Made by a program: the position numbers and the translations under genes. Shown here in pieces: positions 26,471 to 36,300 of a DNA stretch of 64,000 nucleotides (position 1 is the first letter of the stretch; every line of letters starts with the position of its first letter). Under the pieces are notes generated by a model, which had not been told where the DNA came from, did not search any database, and saw nothing but the letters and a program-made list of their open reading frames with translations. The stretch is from Syntrophomonas sp. UBA4922 (GTDB taxonomy: Bacteria; Bacillota; Syntrophomonadia; Syntrophomonadales; Syntrophomonadaceae). The DNA is taken from NCBI GenBank assembly GCA_002398825.1, contig DHBS01000007.1:26806-90805 (forward strand). Direction: 5' to 3'.

Positions 26471-27826
26471 TTGTCAGATTTTGTACAGAAATTAGAGATG
26501 AAAAGGGCTGATTATCCGAAAAAGGTGCCAATTACCGGCTTTGGGGAAAGAAAACCAGACTTCTCTGGAATGGGACGCAAGCTGGATAATCCATATGCCA
26601 AGCTGCGCGAGGTAGTGTGCGTGGCTGCGGCCCGTACTCCATACGGGGTATTTGGCGGCAAATTAAAAGAATATGATGCGCCGCAGTTAGGTGCATTGGC
26701 CATCAAAGAAGTCATGCGCCGCGTGGAAGGCAAGGTAAAAGGTGAAGACGTTGATTATGTCTACATGGGTGAGGTTGTTCCCGCCGGGGTGGGGCAGGTG
26801 CCCAGCCGTCAGGCTACTATACTGGCAGGGCTGCCGGAGTCAGTTCCTTCTATTACCATAAACAAGGTGTGTTCTTCCGGCATCAAAACCATTGACCTGG
26901 GTGTGCAGTTCATTAAATTAGGCCGCGGAGATATTGTCATCGCCGGTGGTATGGAAAGCATGACCAACTGCCCCTATTCTCTCCCTGATGAAAGATTTGG
27001 CGGCCGTATGGGGCTTCCCAATGGCAGGCTGGTAGACCTGATGGTGTATGACGGATTGTGGGATGCTTTCTACAACCGCCACATGGCTATTCATGGCTCA
27101 GAGGTATCCGATGAATTCGGTATTCCCAGAGAAGACATGGATTGGTGGGCATATCTGTCCCAGACCCGGGCTGTTGATGCTATGGAAGCTGGCCGCCTCG
27201 ATGATGAGATCTTCCCGGTGGAAATCAAAAGAGGCAAAGAAGTCATGAGCAAAGACGAGGGACCTCGTCCTGGAACCACCATTGAGAACCTGGCCAAGCT
27301 GCCTCCGGTGTTCAACCACAAGAGTACGGTTACCGGCGGCCCGGGGAGTGTCACCGCAGGCAATGCACCGGGTGTCAATGACGGCGGTTCGGCAGTGATG
27401 CTGATGAGCCGTGAAAAAGCTGACGAACTCGGCTTAAAGCCGTTATTTACCATAATCGACTATGCCGAGGTCTCGCAGTGGACCAAGGATATCGCCACTG
27501 TTCCCGGCCTATCCATCAAGAAGGTTCTGGAACAAAACGGCCTCACCCCTGATGATATTACCCTGGTTGAAGCCAATGAGGCTTTTGCCGCCGTGGTTCT
27601 GGTAAGCTGCATGGGAATCCTGGGGATGAGTAAGGAAGACATGGTGGCCAAGGTAAATGTCAACGGCTCCGCCATTGCTTACGGTCATCCCATAGGCTCC
27701 AGCGGCGCCAGGATTCTTATGACTCTGGGATATGAATTAAAACGACGCGGCGGCGGCTACGGGGTGTGCGGCATTTGCTCCGGCCACGCTCAAGGCGATG
27801 CCATGCTGATCAAGGTTGAACCATAA
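26471..27826 (+). CDS. Acetyl-CoA acetyltransferase (thiolase) with N-terminal extension
   Basis: A 451-residue thiolase starting with TTG, eight bases after AAAGGAGG. It has about 45 extra N-terminal residues before the usual start near VVCVAAARTPYG. The nucleophile cysteine is in NKVCSSGIKT, with NEAFAAV and the histidine in [13 protein letters not shown]. The last motif reads CSGHAQGDA where most thiolases have CxGGGxGxA, so the cysteine is kept but the glycine loop is changed. First gene of the sigma-54-driven operon; it would cleave acetoacetyl-CoA to acetyl-CoA in butyrate oxidation. Confidence 0.92.
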   Translation: MSDFVQKLEMKRADYPKKVPITGFGERKPDFSGMGRKLDNPYAKLREVVCVAAARTPYGVFGGKLKEYDAPQLGALAIKEVMRRVEGKVKGEDVDYVYMGEVVPAGVGQVPSRQATILAGLPESVPSITINKVCSSGIKTIDLGVQFIKLGRGDIVIAGGMESMTNCPYSLPDERFGGRMGLPNGRLVDLMVYDGLWDAFYNRHMAIHGSEVSDEFGIPREDMDWWAYLSQTRAVDAMEAGRLDDEIFPVEIKRGKEVMSKDEGPRPGTTIENLAKLPPVFNHKSTVTGGPGSVTAGNAPGVNDGGSAVMLMSREKADELGLKPLFTIIDYAEVSQWTKDIATVPGLSIKKVLEQNGLTPDDITLVEANEAFAAVVLVSCMGILGMSKEDMVAKVNVNGSAIAYGHPIGSSGARILMTLGYELKRRGGGYGVCGICSGHAQGDAMLIKVEP

Positions 27827-27875
27827 ATTTTAGTATCAGGCAATAAACATTGAAATATCAAGGGAGGCGAATTTT

Positions 27876-28730
27876 GTGGAGATTAAAAAGGTAATGGTTA
27901 TAGGCGCTGGACAAATGGGCAACGGCATTGCCCAGGTATCAGCTCAGACCGGATGGGATACCGTCCTTTATGATATTAATATGGAACTGGTAGACAAAGG
28001 CTTGGCCAACATCGCTAAAAACCTTCAACGCGATGTATCCAAAGGCAAAAGAACCGAGGAAGACATGGCTGCCATAATGGGCAGGCTGAAACCCTCCACC
28101 ACTCTGGACGATGCGGCCGATGCCGACCTGATTATTGAAGCCATTGTTGAGAATTTTGACATTAAGAAAAAGGTTTTCGAACAGCTGGATGCCATTGCGC
28201 CGGCCCACGCTATTCTGGCCACCAATACTTCCTCGCTGCCCATCACCCAAATCGCTGCCACCACTAAGCGGCCCGCCCAGGTCATCGGCATGCACTTTAT
28301 GAATCCGGTTCCGGTCATGAAGCTGGTTGAGATCATCAGAGGCCTGGCCACCAGTGACGAAGTGTATCAGATCATCGAGGAAGCCTCGATCAAGATGGGC
28401 AAAGTGCCGGTATGGTGCAAAGACGTGCCCGGATTCGTATCCAACCGCGTCTTGCAGGTGATGATCAATGAAGCCCTGTGGGAGCTTTATGAAGGTGTAG
28501 CCCCGGCTGAAAACATCGACAATATCATGAAGCTGGGCATGAACCATCCTATGGGACCGTGCGCCCTGGCTGACCTCATCGGCCTGGATACCATCCTGTC
28601 AATTCTGAATGTAATGTACACCGGTTATGGTGATCCCAAATACCGGCCCTCCCCGCTGCTCAAGCAGTATGTTCAAGCTGGCTGGCTGGGTCGTAAAACC
28701 GGCAAAGGCATTTTCGATTACAGTAAATAG
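27876..28730 (+). CDS. 3-hydroxybutyryl-CoA dehydrogenase
   Basis: A 284-residue protein starting with GTG after GGGAGG. The N-terminal Rossmann fold has VMVIGAGQMGNGIAQV (NAD binding), followed by ATNTSSLPIT and the catalytic histidine in GMHFMNPVPVMKLVEII; the C-terminal helical domain contains VPGFVSNRVL and NHPMGPCALADLIGLD. It oxidises 3-hydroxybutyryl-CoA to acetoacetyl-CoA with NAD. Second gene of the operon. A paralogue of similar length lies at 39955-40794. Confidence 0.95.
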   Translation: MEIKKVMVIGAGQMGNGIAQVSAQTGWDTVLYDINMELVDKGLANIAKNLQRDVSKGKRTEEDMAAIMGRLKPSTTLDDAADADLIIEAIVENFDIKKKVFEQLDAIAPAHAILATNTSSLPITQIAATTKRPAQVIGMHFMNPVPVMKLVEIIRGLATSDEVYQIIEEASIKMGKVPVWCKDVPGFVSNRVLQVMINEALWELYEGVAPAENIDNIMKLGMNHPMGPCALADLIGLDTILSILNVMYTGYGDPKYRPSPLLKQYVQAGWLGRKTGKGIFDYSK

Positions 28731-28782
28731 TCTTAACCCGGTAAAGAACTGATTAAATCTATTAAGCGAGGGGGGTAAAACG

Positions 28783-29565
28783 ATGGAGTTTGCCAATGTG
28801 ATACTTGAAAAACAAGATAAAATCGGAGTGCTCACCATCAATCGCCCCAAGGCCCTGAACGCCCTTAACAAGGATACCTTATTGGATATTAAGGCTGCAG
28901 TGGCATTGGTTCAGGAAGACCCTGAGATTGATGTCCTGGTCATTACCGGATCCGGCGATAAATCCTTTGTGGCCGGTGCGGATATCACTTACATGCTGGA
29001 GATGACGGCACTGGAAGGCCGCGAGTTCGGTATCCTGGGCAGCAGCATTTTTCGGCAGATTGAGACCATGTCTAAACCGGTGATAGCGGCTATAAACGGA
29101 TTCTGTCTGGGTGGAGGATGCGAACTGGCTATGTCCTGCGACTTCCGCATCAGCTCGGATAAAGGCAAGTTCGGGCAGCCGGAGGTGGGCCTGGGGGTTA
29201 CCCCCGGGTTCGGAGGCACACAGCGCTTGCCGCGCATCGTAGGCACCGGTATGGCGGCGGAATTGCTGTATAGCGGTGATGTAATCGATGCTGCCGAAGC
29301 CTTGCGCATCGGTCTGGTCAACCATGTGGTGCCTGCTGGTGAACTGATGGACTTTGTGATGGGTCTGGCCAAAAAGATCGCCAGCCGCGGACAGATCTCG
29401 GTGCGTTTGTGCAAAAAAGCTATGTATGAGGGCGTGCAGGTGGACATCGACCGCGGGCTTACCATTGAGGCTGATATCTTTGGCGTATGCTTCGCCACCG
29501 AAGAACAAAAAGAAGGCATGAAGGCTTTCGTGGAAAAACGCAAAGCCGTCTTCACGGGGAAATAA
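28783..29565 (+). CDS. Enoyl-CoA hydratase (crotonase)
   Basis: A 260-residue crotonase with SFVAGADITYM, FCLGGGCELAMSCD and FGQPEVGLGVTPGFGGTQRL, carrying both catalytic glutamates. It converts crotonyl-CoA to 3-hydroxybutyryl-CoA. It is nearly co-linear with the crotonase at 16483-17265, including the C-terminal KEGMxAFVEKR. A GAGGGGGG site precedes the ATG. Third gene of the operon, 22 bases before the acyl-CoA dehydrogenase gene. Confidence 0.95.
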   Translation: MEFANVILEKQDKIGVLTINRPKALNALNKDTLLDIKAAVALVQEDPEIDVLVITGSGDKSFVAGADITYMLEMTALEGREFGILGSSIFRQIETMSKPVIAAINGFCLGGGCELAMSCDFRISSDKGKFGQPEVGLGVTPGFGGTQRLPRIVGTGMAAELLYSGDVIDAAEALRIGLVNHVVPAGELMDFVMGLAKKIASRGQISVRLCKKAMYEGVQVDIDRGLTIEADIFGVCFATEEQKEGMKAFVEKRKAVFTGK

Positions 29566-29587
29566 ATGAGGAGGAGATGAACAATAC

Positions 29588-30736
29588 ATGGAGTTTTCAC
29601 TGAGTGATGAATCATTAATGATGCGAGATATGTTTCGCAAATTCGCCAAAAATGAAGTTGAACCCTTGGCGGCGGAAATAGATAGGACTCATGAATTCCC
29701 GATGGTGACTTTCAAAAAAATGGCCGATCTGGGTCTGTGCGGTCTGCCTATTCCTGAAGAATGGGGCGGCGCCGGTGCAACCTATCTGGATTACGCTATT
29801 TTTGTAGAGGAATTGGCTAAAGTTTGCGCCTCCACTGCGGTCATCATGAGTGTGCATACCGGATTGGGATGTATGAGCACCTGGTTATATGGCACCGAAA
29901 GACTTAAGCAGAAATACCTGCGGGCTCTGGCTACTGGCGAAATCGTAGGGGCTTATGCCCTGACCGAACCCAATGCCGGGTCCGACGCGGCTTCCATCCG
30001 CTGCAAAGCCGAAGACAAAGGAGATCATTTTCTGGTCAACGGCAGCAAGATATTCATCACCAACGGCGGAGTGGCCACCACTTATTGCACTTTCGTAAAA
30101 ACCGATCCCACTCAGGGACCGGGCCGAGGCATAACCTGTCTGGCTATTGAGAAAGACACTCCGGGTTTCACTATGAGCAAACCGGTAGCCAAGATGGGCA
30201 TGAACGGTTCACCGACGGTGGAACTGTATTTCGAAGATGTTAAAGTTCCGAAAGAAAATATGCTGGGTGAGCAGAACAACGGGTTCCAGGTAGCCATGGG
30301 ACTTCTGAACGGGGGACGCGTTACCATAGCGGCCCAGGGACTTGGCATAGGCGAGGGCGCTCTGGAATATACCGTTAACTATATCAAGGAGAGACAGCAG
30401 TTCGGCAAACCGCTGGCCGCCAATCAGGGCGTGCAGTTCATGGTAGCCGATATGGCCACGGCTCTGGATGCAGCTCAGCTTCTTGTCTATAGGGCCGCCT
30501 GGCTGAAAGACAACGGCCTCCCCCATGGAACAGAAGCCTCCATGGCCAAAAAATTCGCCACCGACACCAGCATGGAGGTCTGCACCAACTGTGTACAGCT
30601 GATGGGCGGATATGGTTACTGCAGCGAATTCCCCATCGAACGTATGATGAGAGACGTCAAGATCACCCAGATCTATGAAGGCTCCAACCAGATCCAGCGC
30701 ATGATCATTGGCCGTGGAGTGATTGGAAAGTGGTAG
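29588..30736 (+). CDS. Acyl-CoA dehydrogenase, short-chain (butyryl-CoA dehydrogenase-like)
   Basis: A 382-residue flavoenzyme with the normal short-chain length. AYALTEPNAGSDAAS and KIFITNGG are the FAD/substrate motifs; the catalytic base is E364 in QIYEGSNQIQR. It would oxidise butyryl-CoA to crotonyl-CoA, the energetically hardest step in syntrophic butyrate oxidation; its electron acceptor, an electron-transfer flavoprotein, is not encoded in this window. GGAGGAG stands before the ATG. A hairpin follows the stop codon. Confidence 0.94.
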   Translation: MEFSLSDESLMMRDMFRKFAKNEVEPLAAEIDRTHEFPMVTFKKMADLGLCGLPIPEEWGGAGATYLDYAIFVEELAKVCASTAVIMSVHTGLGCMSTWLYGTERLKQKYLRALATGEIVGAYALTEPNAGSDAASIRCKAEDKGDHFLVNGSKIFITNGGVATTYCTFVKTDPTQGPGRGITCLAIEKDTPGFTMSKPVAKMGMNGSPTVELYFEDVKVPKENMLGEQNNGFQVAMGLLNGGRVTIAAQGLGIGEGALEYTVNYIKERQQFGKPLAANQGVQFMVADMATALDAAQLLVYRAAWLKDNGLPHGTEASMAKKFATDTSMEVCTNCVQLMGGYGYCSEFPIERMMRDVKITQIYEGSNQIQRMIIGRGVIGKW

Positions 30737-30744
30737 GATACAGA

Positions 30745-30774
30745 TTTCCCGCCCCGCGCTTGCGGGGCGGGAAA
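30745..30774 (+). terminator. Strong hairpin between acyl-CoA dehydrogenase and CoA-transferase genes
   Basis: TTTCCCGCCCCGC pairs with GCGGGGCGGGAAA around GCTT, thirteen perfect pairs, but followed by AACCCC instead of a T-run. It may slow transcription or protect the upstream mRNA end, giving the CoA-transferase genes a different expression level. Confidence 0.55.
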
Positions 30775-30861
30775 ACCCCATAAGGCTGCCAACGGCGTGT
30801 TGATACTTAGAGATTTACGACCAGTAGAGGAGAGATTTGACGACAAGGAGGAGGTACTTTA

Positions 30862-31839
30862 ATGGGTAAACCACAAAAAGTCACATTGAAAGAAGCGGTT
30901 GCTTTAATCAACGACGGGGATTTCCTAACCTTCAGTGGTTTCACCATCTGGCGGCGGCCAATGGCCTTCGTCTATGAGATGGTTCGCCAGGGTAAGAAAG
31001 ACCTGCATTTGTTTGAAGTAAACGGCGGCACTCACACCGAGGTTCTGGCCGGCGCCGGGTGTATTAAGATGTGGGAATCTTGCTGGGTTGGTCATGAGCT
31101 GTATGGGAAATTGGGTGAAGCGGTTGCCCGGGGCCAGATTGAAGGATCAATTATAGTGGAGGATTACAGCCATGCCCAGTGCGTGGCACGTTTGCTGGCC
31201 GGCGCCTATGGCCTGCCCTTTTTCCCCACTGCCCTTTCCATGGGCACGGACATCTTGAATCCCAAGTTTGATAATTTGAAGAAAGCCGGGCTGCGTGACG
31301 GGTCTAATCCCAAGATTCCAATGATAAAATACGACATCATTCAAGACAAAATGTACAATAAGGGTGACATCTTGTTGATGCCTGCGGCCAATCCCGATTG
31401 GGCCATAATATATGCCTCTCAAGTCGGCGATGAAGGTACAGTGCGGATGTTTGCCCAGCGCTATGTTGACATGGAAGCCATTAAAGCAGCTGACAAGGTT
31501 ATTGTCATCGCTGAGGAAATCGTTCCGGACTCCTATCTCCGCCAGGAACCGGAAAAGAATATGGCCACGGGATACGCGATTGATTATGTGGTTGAACTGC
31601 CTTGGTCGGCCCACCCCACTGGATCACAGTTCTACTACGATGTAGACGCTGATTTCATCAAGGCCTTTTACACTGCCTCCAAGAGCAAGGAGACCTTTGA
31701 CCAATGGGCTGCGGAATGGATATTTGGAGTCGCTTCTCATGAGGAATACATTGAGAAATTGGGCGTTAACCGCTTGACGAAGCTGAAAGCCAACTCAGTC
31801 TTAGGTTACTCAACAGCGGTGAAAAGGGGGACGAGATAA
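30862..31839 (+). CDS. CoA-transferase subunit A (glutaconate CoA-transferase family)
   Basis: A 325-residue protein with the family-I CoA-transferase alpha pattern: VTLKEAVALINDGDFLTFSG at the start, followed by mostly beta-rich sequence with LFEVNGGT and DILLMPAANPDWAIIYA. Length and pairing fit GctA. With subunit B it would move CoA between acetyl-CoA and butyrate or a similar acid, activating the substrate without ATP. AAGGAGGAGG precedes the ATG. The next gene begins at the base after its stop codon. Confidence 0.88.
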   Translation: MGKPQKVTLKEAVALINDGDFLTFSGFTIWRRPMAFVYEMVRQGKKDLHLFEVNGGTHTEVLAGAGCIKMWESCWVGHELYGKLGEAVARGQIEGSIIVEDYSHAQCVARLLAGAYGLPFFPTALSMGTDILNPKFDNLKKAGLRDGSNPKIPMIKYDIIQDKMYNKGDILLMPAANPDWAIIYASQVGDEGTVRMFAQRYVDMEAIKAADKVIVIAEEIVPDSYLRQEPEKNMATGYAIDYVVELPWSAHPTGSQFYYDVDADFIKAFYTASKSKETFDQWAAEWIFGVASHEEYIEKLGVNRLTKLKANSVLGYSTAVKRGTR

Positions 31840-32640
31840 ATGGCGAAAAACTATGCTACCAATTACAAACCGGTTGATCTATTAGCAGTTGCGGCTGCCA
31901 GAGAGGTAAATGATGGCGACGTAGTTTTCGCCGGCACCGGCCTGCCCATGCTGGCTATCCTGCTTGCTCAGGTGACTGATAAACCCAACGCGGTATGTAT
32001 TTATGAAGCAGGCAGCGTAGATGGCAGGGCTTTGGATTTACCCGCTTCTGTGGGTGACTCCCGCTGCGCCTGGCAGGCATCCATTGCAGCCGGCTTGACT
32101 GAAGCTTTTTATGGCCAGCTTCATTGCGGTTATGTGGATCTTGGCTTCTTAGGCGGGGCTGAAATCGACCAGTATGGCAATGTCAACACTACCGTGGTGG
32201 GTGATTATTCGGCTCCTTCGAAGCGTTTCACTGGCAGCGGCGGCAACCCCGATATTAATTCCTTTGCCAAGAGAACCGTATTCATCATGGTTCAGGAAAA
32301 ACGCAGGTTTAAAGAACACGTTGATTACATCACTTCGCCGGGTTGGCGGCTCCCTAAGTGGCCTTCTGGAGAATTCGTACACCGCAGAGAAGTGTTCGGC
32401 AAATTTGCCGAAGGCGGCCCCACTGCTGTCATAACCAACATGGGCGTGTTCCGCTTCGATGAGAACGGAGTTATTTACCTGGATACGGTTCATCCTGGAT
32501 TTACCGCCGAGCAAGTCAAAGACAACTGCAGTTTTGACCTCAATATTTCGAGATGCAAAGGTGAAACTGAAAAACCGACCGAGGAAGAAATTTATCTGCT
32601 CTACAACAGGGTGGACCCAGAGGGTATCTTCCTTCCCTAA
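31840..32640 (+). CDS. CoA-transferase subunit B (glutaconate CoA-transferase family)
   Basis: A 266-residue partner subunit, beginning right after subunit A with GGGGACGAGATAA as ribosome-binding context. It contains the likely active-site glutamate in CIYEAGSVDG, the position where GctB-type subunits carry E in an ESG-like motif, and the GGAEIDQYGNVNTT and HPGFT stretches typical of this family. Last gene of the butyrate operon, closed by a terminator at 32663. The acid it accepts is inferred from the operon, not read directly. Confidence 0.88.
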   Translation: MAKNYATNYKPVDLLAVAAAREVNDGDVVFAGTGLPMLAILLAQVTDKPNAVCIYEAGSVDGRALDLPASVGDSRCAWQASIAAGLTEAFYGQLHCGYVDLGFLGGAEIDQYGNVNTTVVGDYSAPSKRFTGSGGNPDINSFAKRTVFIMVQEKRRFKEHVDYITSPGWRLPKWPSGEFVHRREVFGKFAEGGPTAVITNMGVFRFDENGVIYLDTVHPGFTAEQVKDNCSFDLNISRCKGETEKPTEEEIYLLYNRVDPEGIFLP

Positions 32641-32662
32641 CCCTTCAAAATAATTATTGCGC

Positions 32663-32694
32663 AGGGGCTATTTCGAGAGGAATAGCCCCTTTGC
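32663..32694 (+). terminator. Terminator of the butyrate operon
   Basis: AGGGGCTATT pairs with AATAGCCCCT around eight bases, followed by TTTGCCTGTT. It lies 23 bases after the subunit B stop. Confidence 0.82.
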
Positions 32695-32703
32695 CTGTTG
32701 AGC

Positions 32704-32740
32704 CGGGGGACAAAAGGGGGCGTTCCTTTTTTGTCCCCCG
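32704..32740. repeat. Inverted repeat of the GGGGGACAAAA type
   Basis: CGGGGGACAAAAGG and CCTTTTTTGTCCCCCG face each other around a short centre. It directly follows the operon terminator and precedes the YbaK-type gene by 90 bases. It could be a second terminator or a remnant of a small repeat; no target-site duplication is seen. Confidence 0.45.
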
Positions 32741-32831
32741 ACACGTAAACCCCATGGTTACCCTACATGTAGAATCAACCTTGGGTTATAATGAAAAAGG
32801 TTTAAGTCGATTAAAGGAGTTAAAATTAACC

Positions 32832-33302
32832 ATGTCTGCTATCGAAAAAGTCAAAGAATATCTCTACAGCAAAGATCCATCAATAAAGGTGATTGAGTTT
32901 GATCAGGATACCAGCACTTCTTTTCTGGCAGCCCAGGCTCTTGGAACCGAAGTGGCGCAGATCGCCAAATCCATTCTGCTTAAAGATAAGAAAGGCGAGT
33001 ACCTGCTGGTGGTCTCCACCGGCGATGCCCGGATCGACAACAAAAAAGTGAAGCAGATAAGCTCCTCACGGCTGCGAATGGCAGCCCCTGATGAGGTTCT
33101 GGAGGTCACTGGTTTTCCAGTCGGAGGAGTGTGCCCTTTTGCTATGAAATCTGATTTGCCTATCTATTTGGATGACAGTCTGAAGCGTTTCCCGGTAGTC
33201 TACGCTGCGGCCGGTACGCCCAATACCGCAGTGCCGGTGAGCTGTGAGCAATTGACCGCCATCACCGGGGGAACCTGGTGTGACGTTACCATGGTGCTAT
33301 AA
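32832..33302 (+). CDS. YbaK/EbsC-family aminoacyl-tRNA deacylase
   Basis: 157 residues from the ATG at 32832, the normal length for the family; an in-frame ATG at 32691 would add a tail lying over hairpins. The fold markers are AQIAKSILLKDKKGEYLLVVSTGDARID with the catalytic-lysine segment, and GFPVGGVCPFAM with the GGV/P loop. YbaK-type proteins clear mischarged tRNAs. AAAGGAG lies twelve bases before the start. The dnaE gene follows within about 20 bases. Confidence 0.88.
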   Translation: MSAIEKVKEYLYSKDPSIKVIEFDQDTSTSFLAAQALGTEVAQIAKSILLKDKKGEYLLVVSTGDARIDNKKVKQISSSRLRMAAPDEVLEVTGFPVGGVCPFAMKSDLPIYLDDSLKRFPVVYAAAGTPNTAVPVSCEQLTAITGGTWCDVTMVL

Positions 33303-33322
33303 GCATGACGGAGAAAGTTGCA

Positions 33323-36300
33323 ATGCCTAATTTTGTCCACTTGCATAATCATACCGAATACAGCCTGTTAGATGGAGCTTGCCGCATTAAAGACCTGGTG
33401 GCCCAGGCCAAAGAATTGGATATGCCGGCACTGGCCATCACCGATCACGGAGTGTTGTACGGGGCGGTGGATTTCTATCGTGAGGCTAAAAAACAAGGAA
33501 TTAAACCGATTATCGGCTGCGAGGTTTATGTGGCTCCCCGCAGCCGGCTTGACAGAGAGGCCCGCCTGGACGCCAATCAATACCATTTGGTTTTATTGTG
33601 CCGGGATGAAACTGGTTACCGCAACCTGGTGCAGATGGTCACCAGGGCCTATCTGGAAGGCTTTTATTATAAGCCGCGGGTTGACCATGAACTATTACAG
33701 CAATACAGTGAAGGCTTAATAGCCTTATCGGCCTGTGTGGGCGGGGAGATTCCCCAGCTAATTCTGGCGGGAAGGCATACTGAGGCTGCAGAGCTGGCTT
33801 TAAAATATCAGTCCTGGTTTGGCAGGAACTGCTTTTACCTGGAGATTCAAAACCATGGCATGCCTGAGGAACAAATAGTCAATAAAACCCTGGCAGATAT
33901 CAGCCGGCAGACCGGAATCCCGCTGGTAGCCACCAATGATGTGCATTATATCAGGAAGAAAGATGCCCGGGTACATGATGTCTTATTATGTATACAAACA
34001 GGAACGGCAGTGACCAATGAACAGCGCCTGCGTTTCCCGGGAAGTGAGTTTTATCTTAAATCCGGGCAGGAAATGACGGAATTATTTGCAGCCCAGCCAG
34101 ATGCCATCGCCAATACCATGGCCATCGCCGACTGCTGCAATTTCGACTTTCAATTCGGGACCTTTCATCTACCTTATTATAATATTCCAGATGGATCGAC
34201 CCCGGAGGATTACCTGGCGGCATTAAGCCGGGAGCGCTTTCAGCAAAAGTATCCTTCGCCAGCTCCGGAGACTGTGGAGCGTTTGGAATATGAGATCCGG
34301 GTTATCAATGAAATGGGTTTTGCCGCCTATTTTTTAATCGTGCAGGATCTGGTCAATTGGGCTAAAAACAATGGGGTGCCTGTAGGACCGGGCCGCGGTT
34401 CCGCAGCAGGCAGCCTGGTGTCCTATGTTCTGGGAATCACCACCGTCGATCCGCTGGCCTATGGCCTCTTGTTCGAACGTTTTCTTAATCCGGAGAGGGT
34501 GAGCATGCCCGATATAGATATTGACTTCTGTTTCGAGAAACGGGATCGGGTGATTGGCTATATTGTAGAAAAATACGGCGCCGACAAGGTGGCGCAGATC
34601 ATCACTTTCGGCACTATGGCCGCGCGCGCGGCTATCCGTGACGTAGGGCGGGCGCTAGATATCCCTTATGGGGAAGTGGATCGGATCGCCAAAATGATCC
34701 CTGCCGAACTGGGAGTCACCATCGATAAAGCCCTGCAGGTGTCGGCAGATCTGGTCAAGGCTTTTCAAAGTGATTACAATACCCAGCAGATCATAGACAC
34801 AGCCAGAGCCCTGGAAGGAATGCCCCGGCATGCTTCCATACATGCCGCCGGGGTGGTTATCGGCAAGGAAAGCTTAAGCGCCCTCCTGCCTCTGCAAAAG
34901 ACCCCGGAAGGTCATACCGTGACTCAATTTACCAAGGAAACAGTAGAAGATATCGGGCTCTTAAAAATGGACATTTTGGGACTGCGCACCTTGACGGTAA
35001 TTGACCGTGCGGTGGAGATCATCAAGCATACCAAAAAGGTCGAACTGGATATGGACCGACTGCCTTTGGATGATCCCCAGGTATATAGGCTATTATCCAG
35101 GGGGGACACCATAGGGGTGTTCCAGCTTGAAAGCGATGGCCTCAGGCGCATTCTGAAAGATTTAGCCCCCAGCCGTTTCCAGGATTTAATCGCCGTTATC
35201 GCCTTGTACCGGCCGGGTCCCTTAGGGAGCGGAATGGTCGAGGACTTTATAAATTGTAAGCATCGCCGTCAGGAGATCCAATATTTAGACCCGCGTTTGG
35301 AGGATATCCTGAAAGAAACCTATGGGGTGATACTTTATCAGGAACAGGTGATGCAGATCGCCAGTGTCCTGGCCAATTTCTCCATGGGGGAAGCCGACGT
35401 ATTACGCCGGGCTATGGGCAAGAAGAAGCCCGAGGAGCTGAAAGCCCAGCGGGACAAATTCGTCTGTGGCGCGCGAATCAATGAAATCGAACCGCAGGTG
35501 GCCCAACACCTGTTCGATCTTATGGAAAGCTTTGCCGGCTACGGTTTCAATAAAAGCCATTCTGCGGCTTATGCCATGATTTCATACCAGACCGCCTATT
35601 TAAAAACTCATTTCCCCATAGAGTATATGTGTGCTTTTTTAACCAGCATAATCGACAGCCAGGATAAAGTGGTTTACTATTTGCGCGAATGCCAGCGAAT
35701 GGGAATAAAGATCCTGCCTCCGGACATCAACCAGAGCTTTGAAAACTTCACCGTGACTGCGGGAGGTATTCGCTTCGGATTGGGAGCCATCAAAAACGTA
35801 GGTATTAACGCGGTCAAAAATGTGGTCAGGGTTCGCAAGCAGCAGCCTTTTTCATCGCTGTTTGACTTCTGCAAGCGTATCGACCTGACTCAGATCAATA
35901 AGCGCATGCTGGAGAACCTCATTGTTGCGGGATGCTTTGACAGCGTTGGGATTAGCCGCAAAGAGGCCCTGTCAATTATGGATGAGTGCATGGAAATAGC
36001 GGCTCAGCTCAAACTGGATCATGCCAGCCGGCAGATGTCTTTGTTCGCGCCCAGTGAGACCATGGTCGATGAACCATCTCCGGTCGTAAAAGGCGAGATG
36101 TCGGTTAAAGAACGCCTGACCCGGGAAAAAGAGGTCTTGGGTTTCTACGTCTCAGCTAATCCCCTGGATGAGTACAGCGAACTATTGCCTTTGCTGATAA
36201 GTCATCAGGTCGCTGACCTGCCCGGCCTGAAAGATGATTCCTATGTGCGTTTGGCCGGCATGGTCTTGCATCTTGCCCGCCGCACCAGCCGCAAAGGGGA

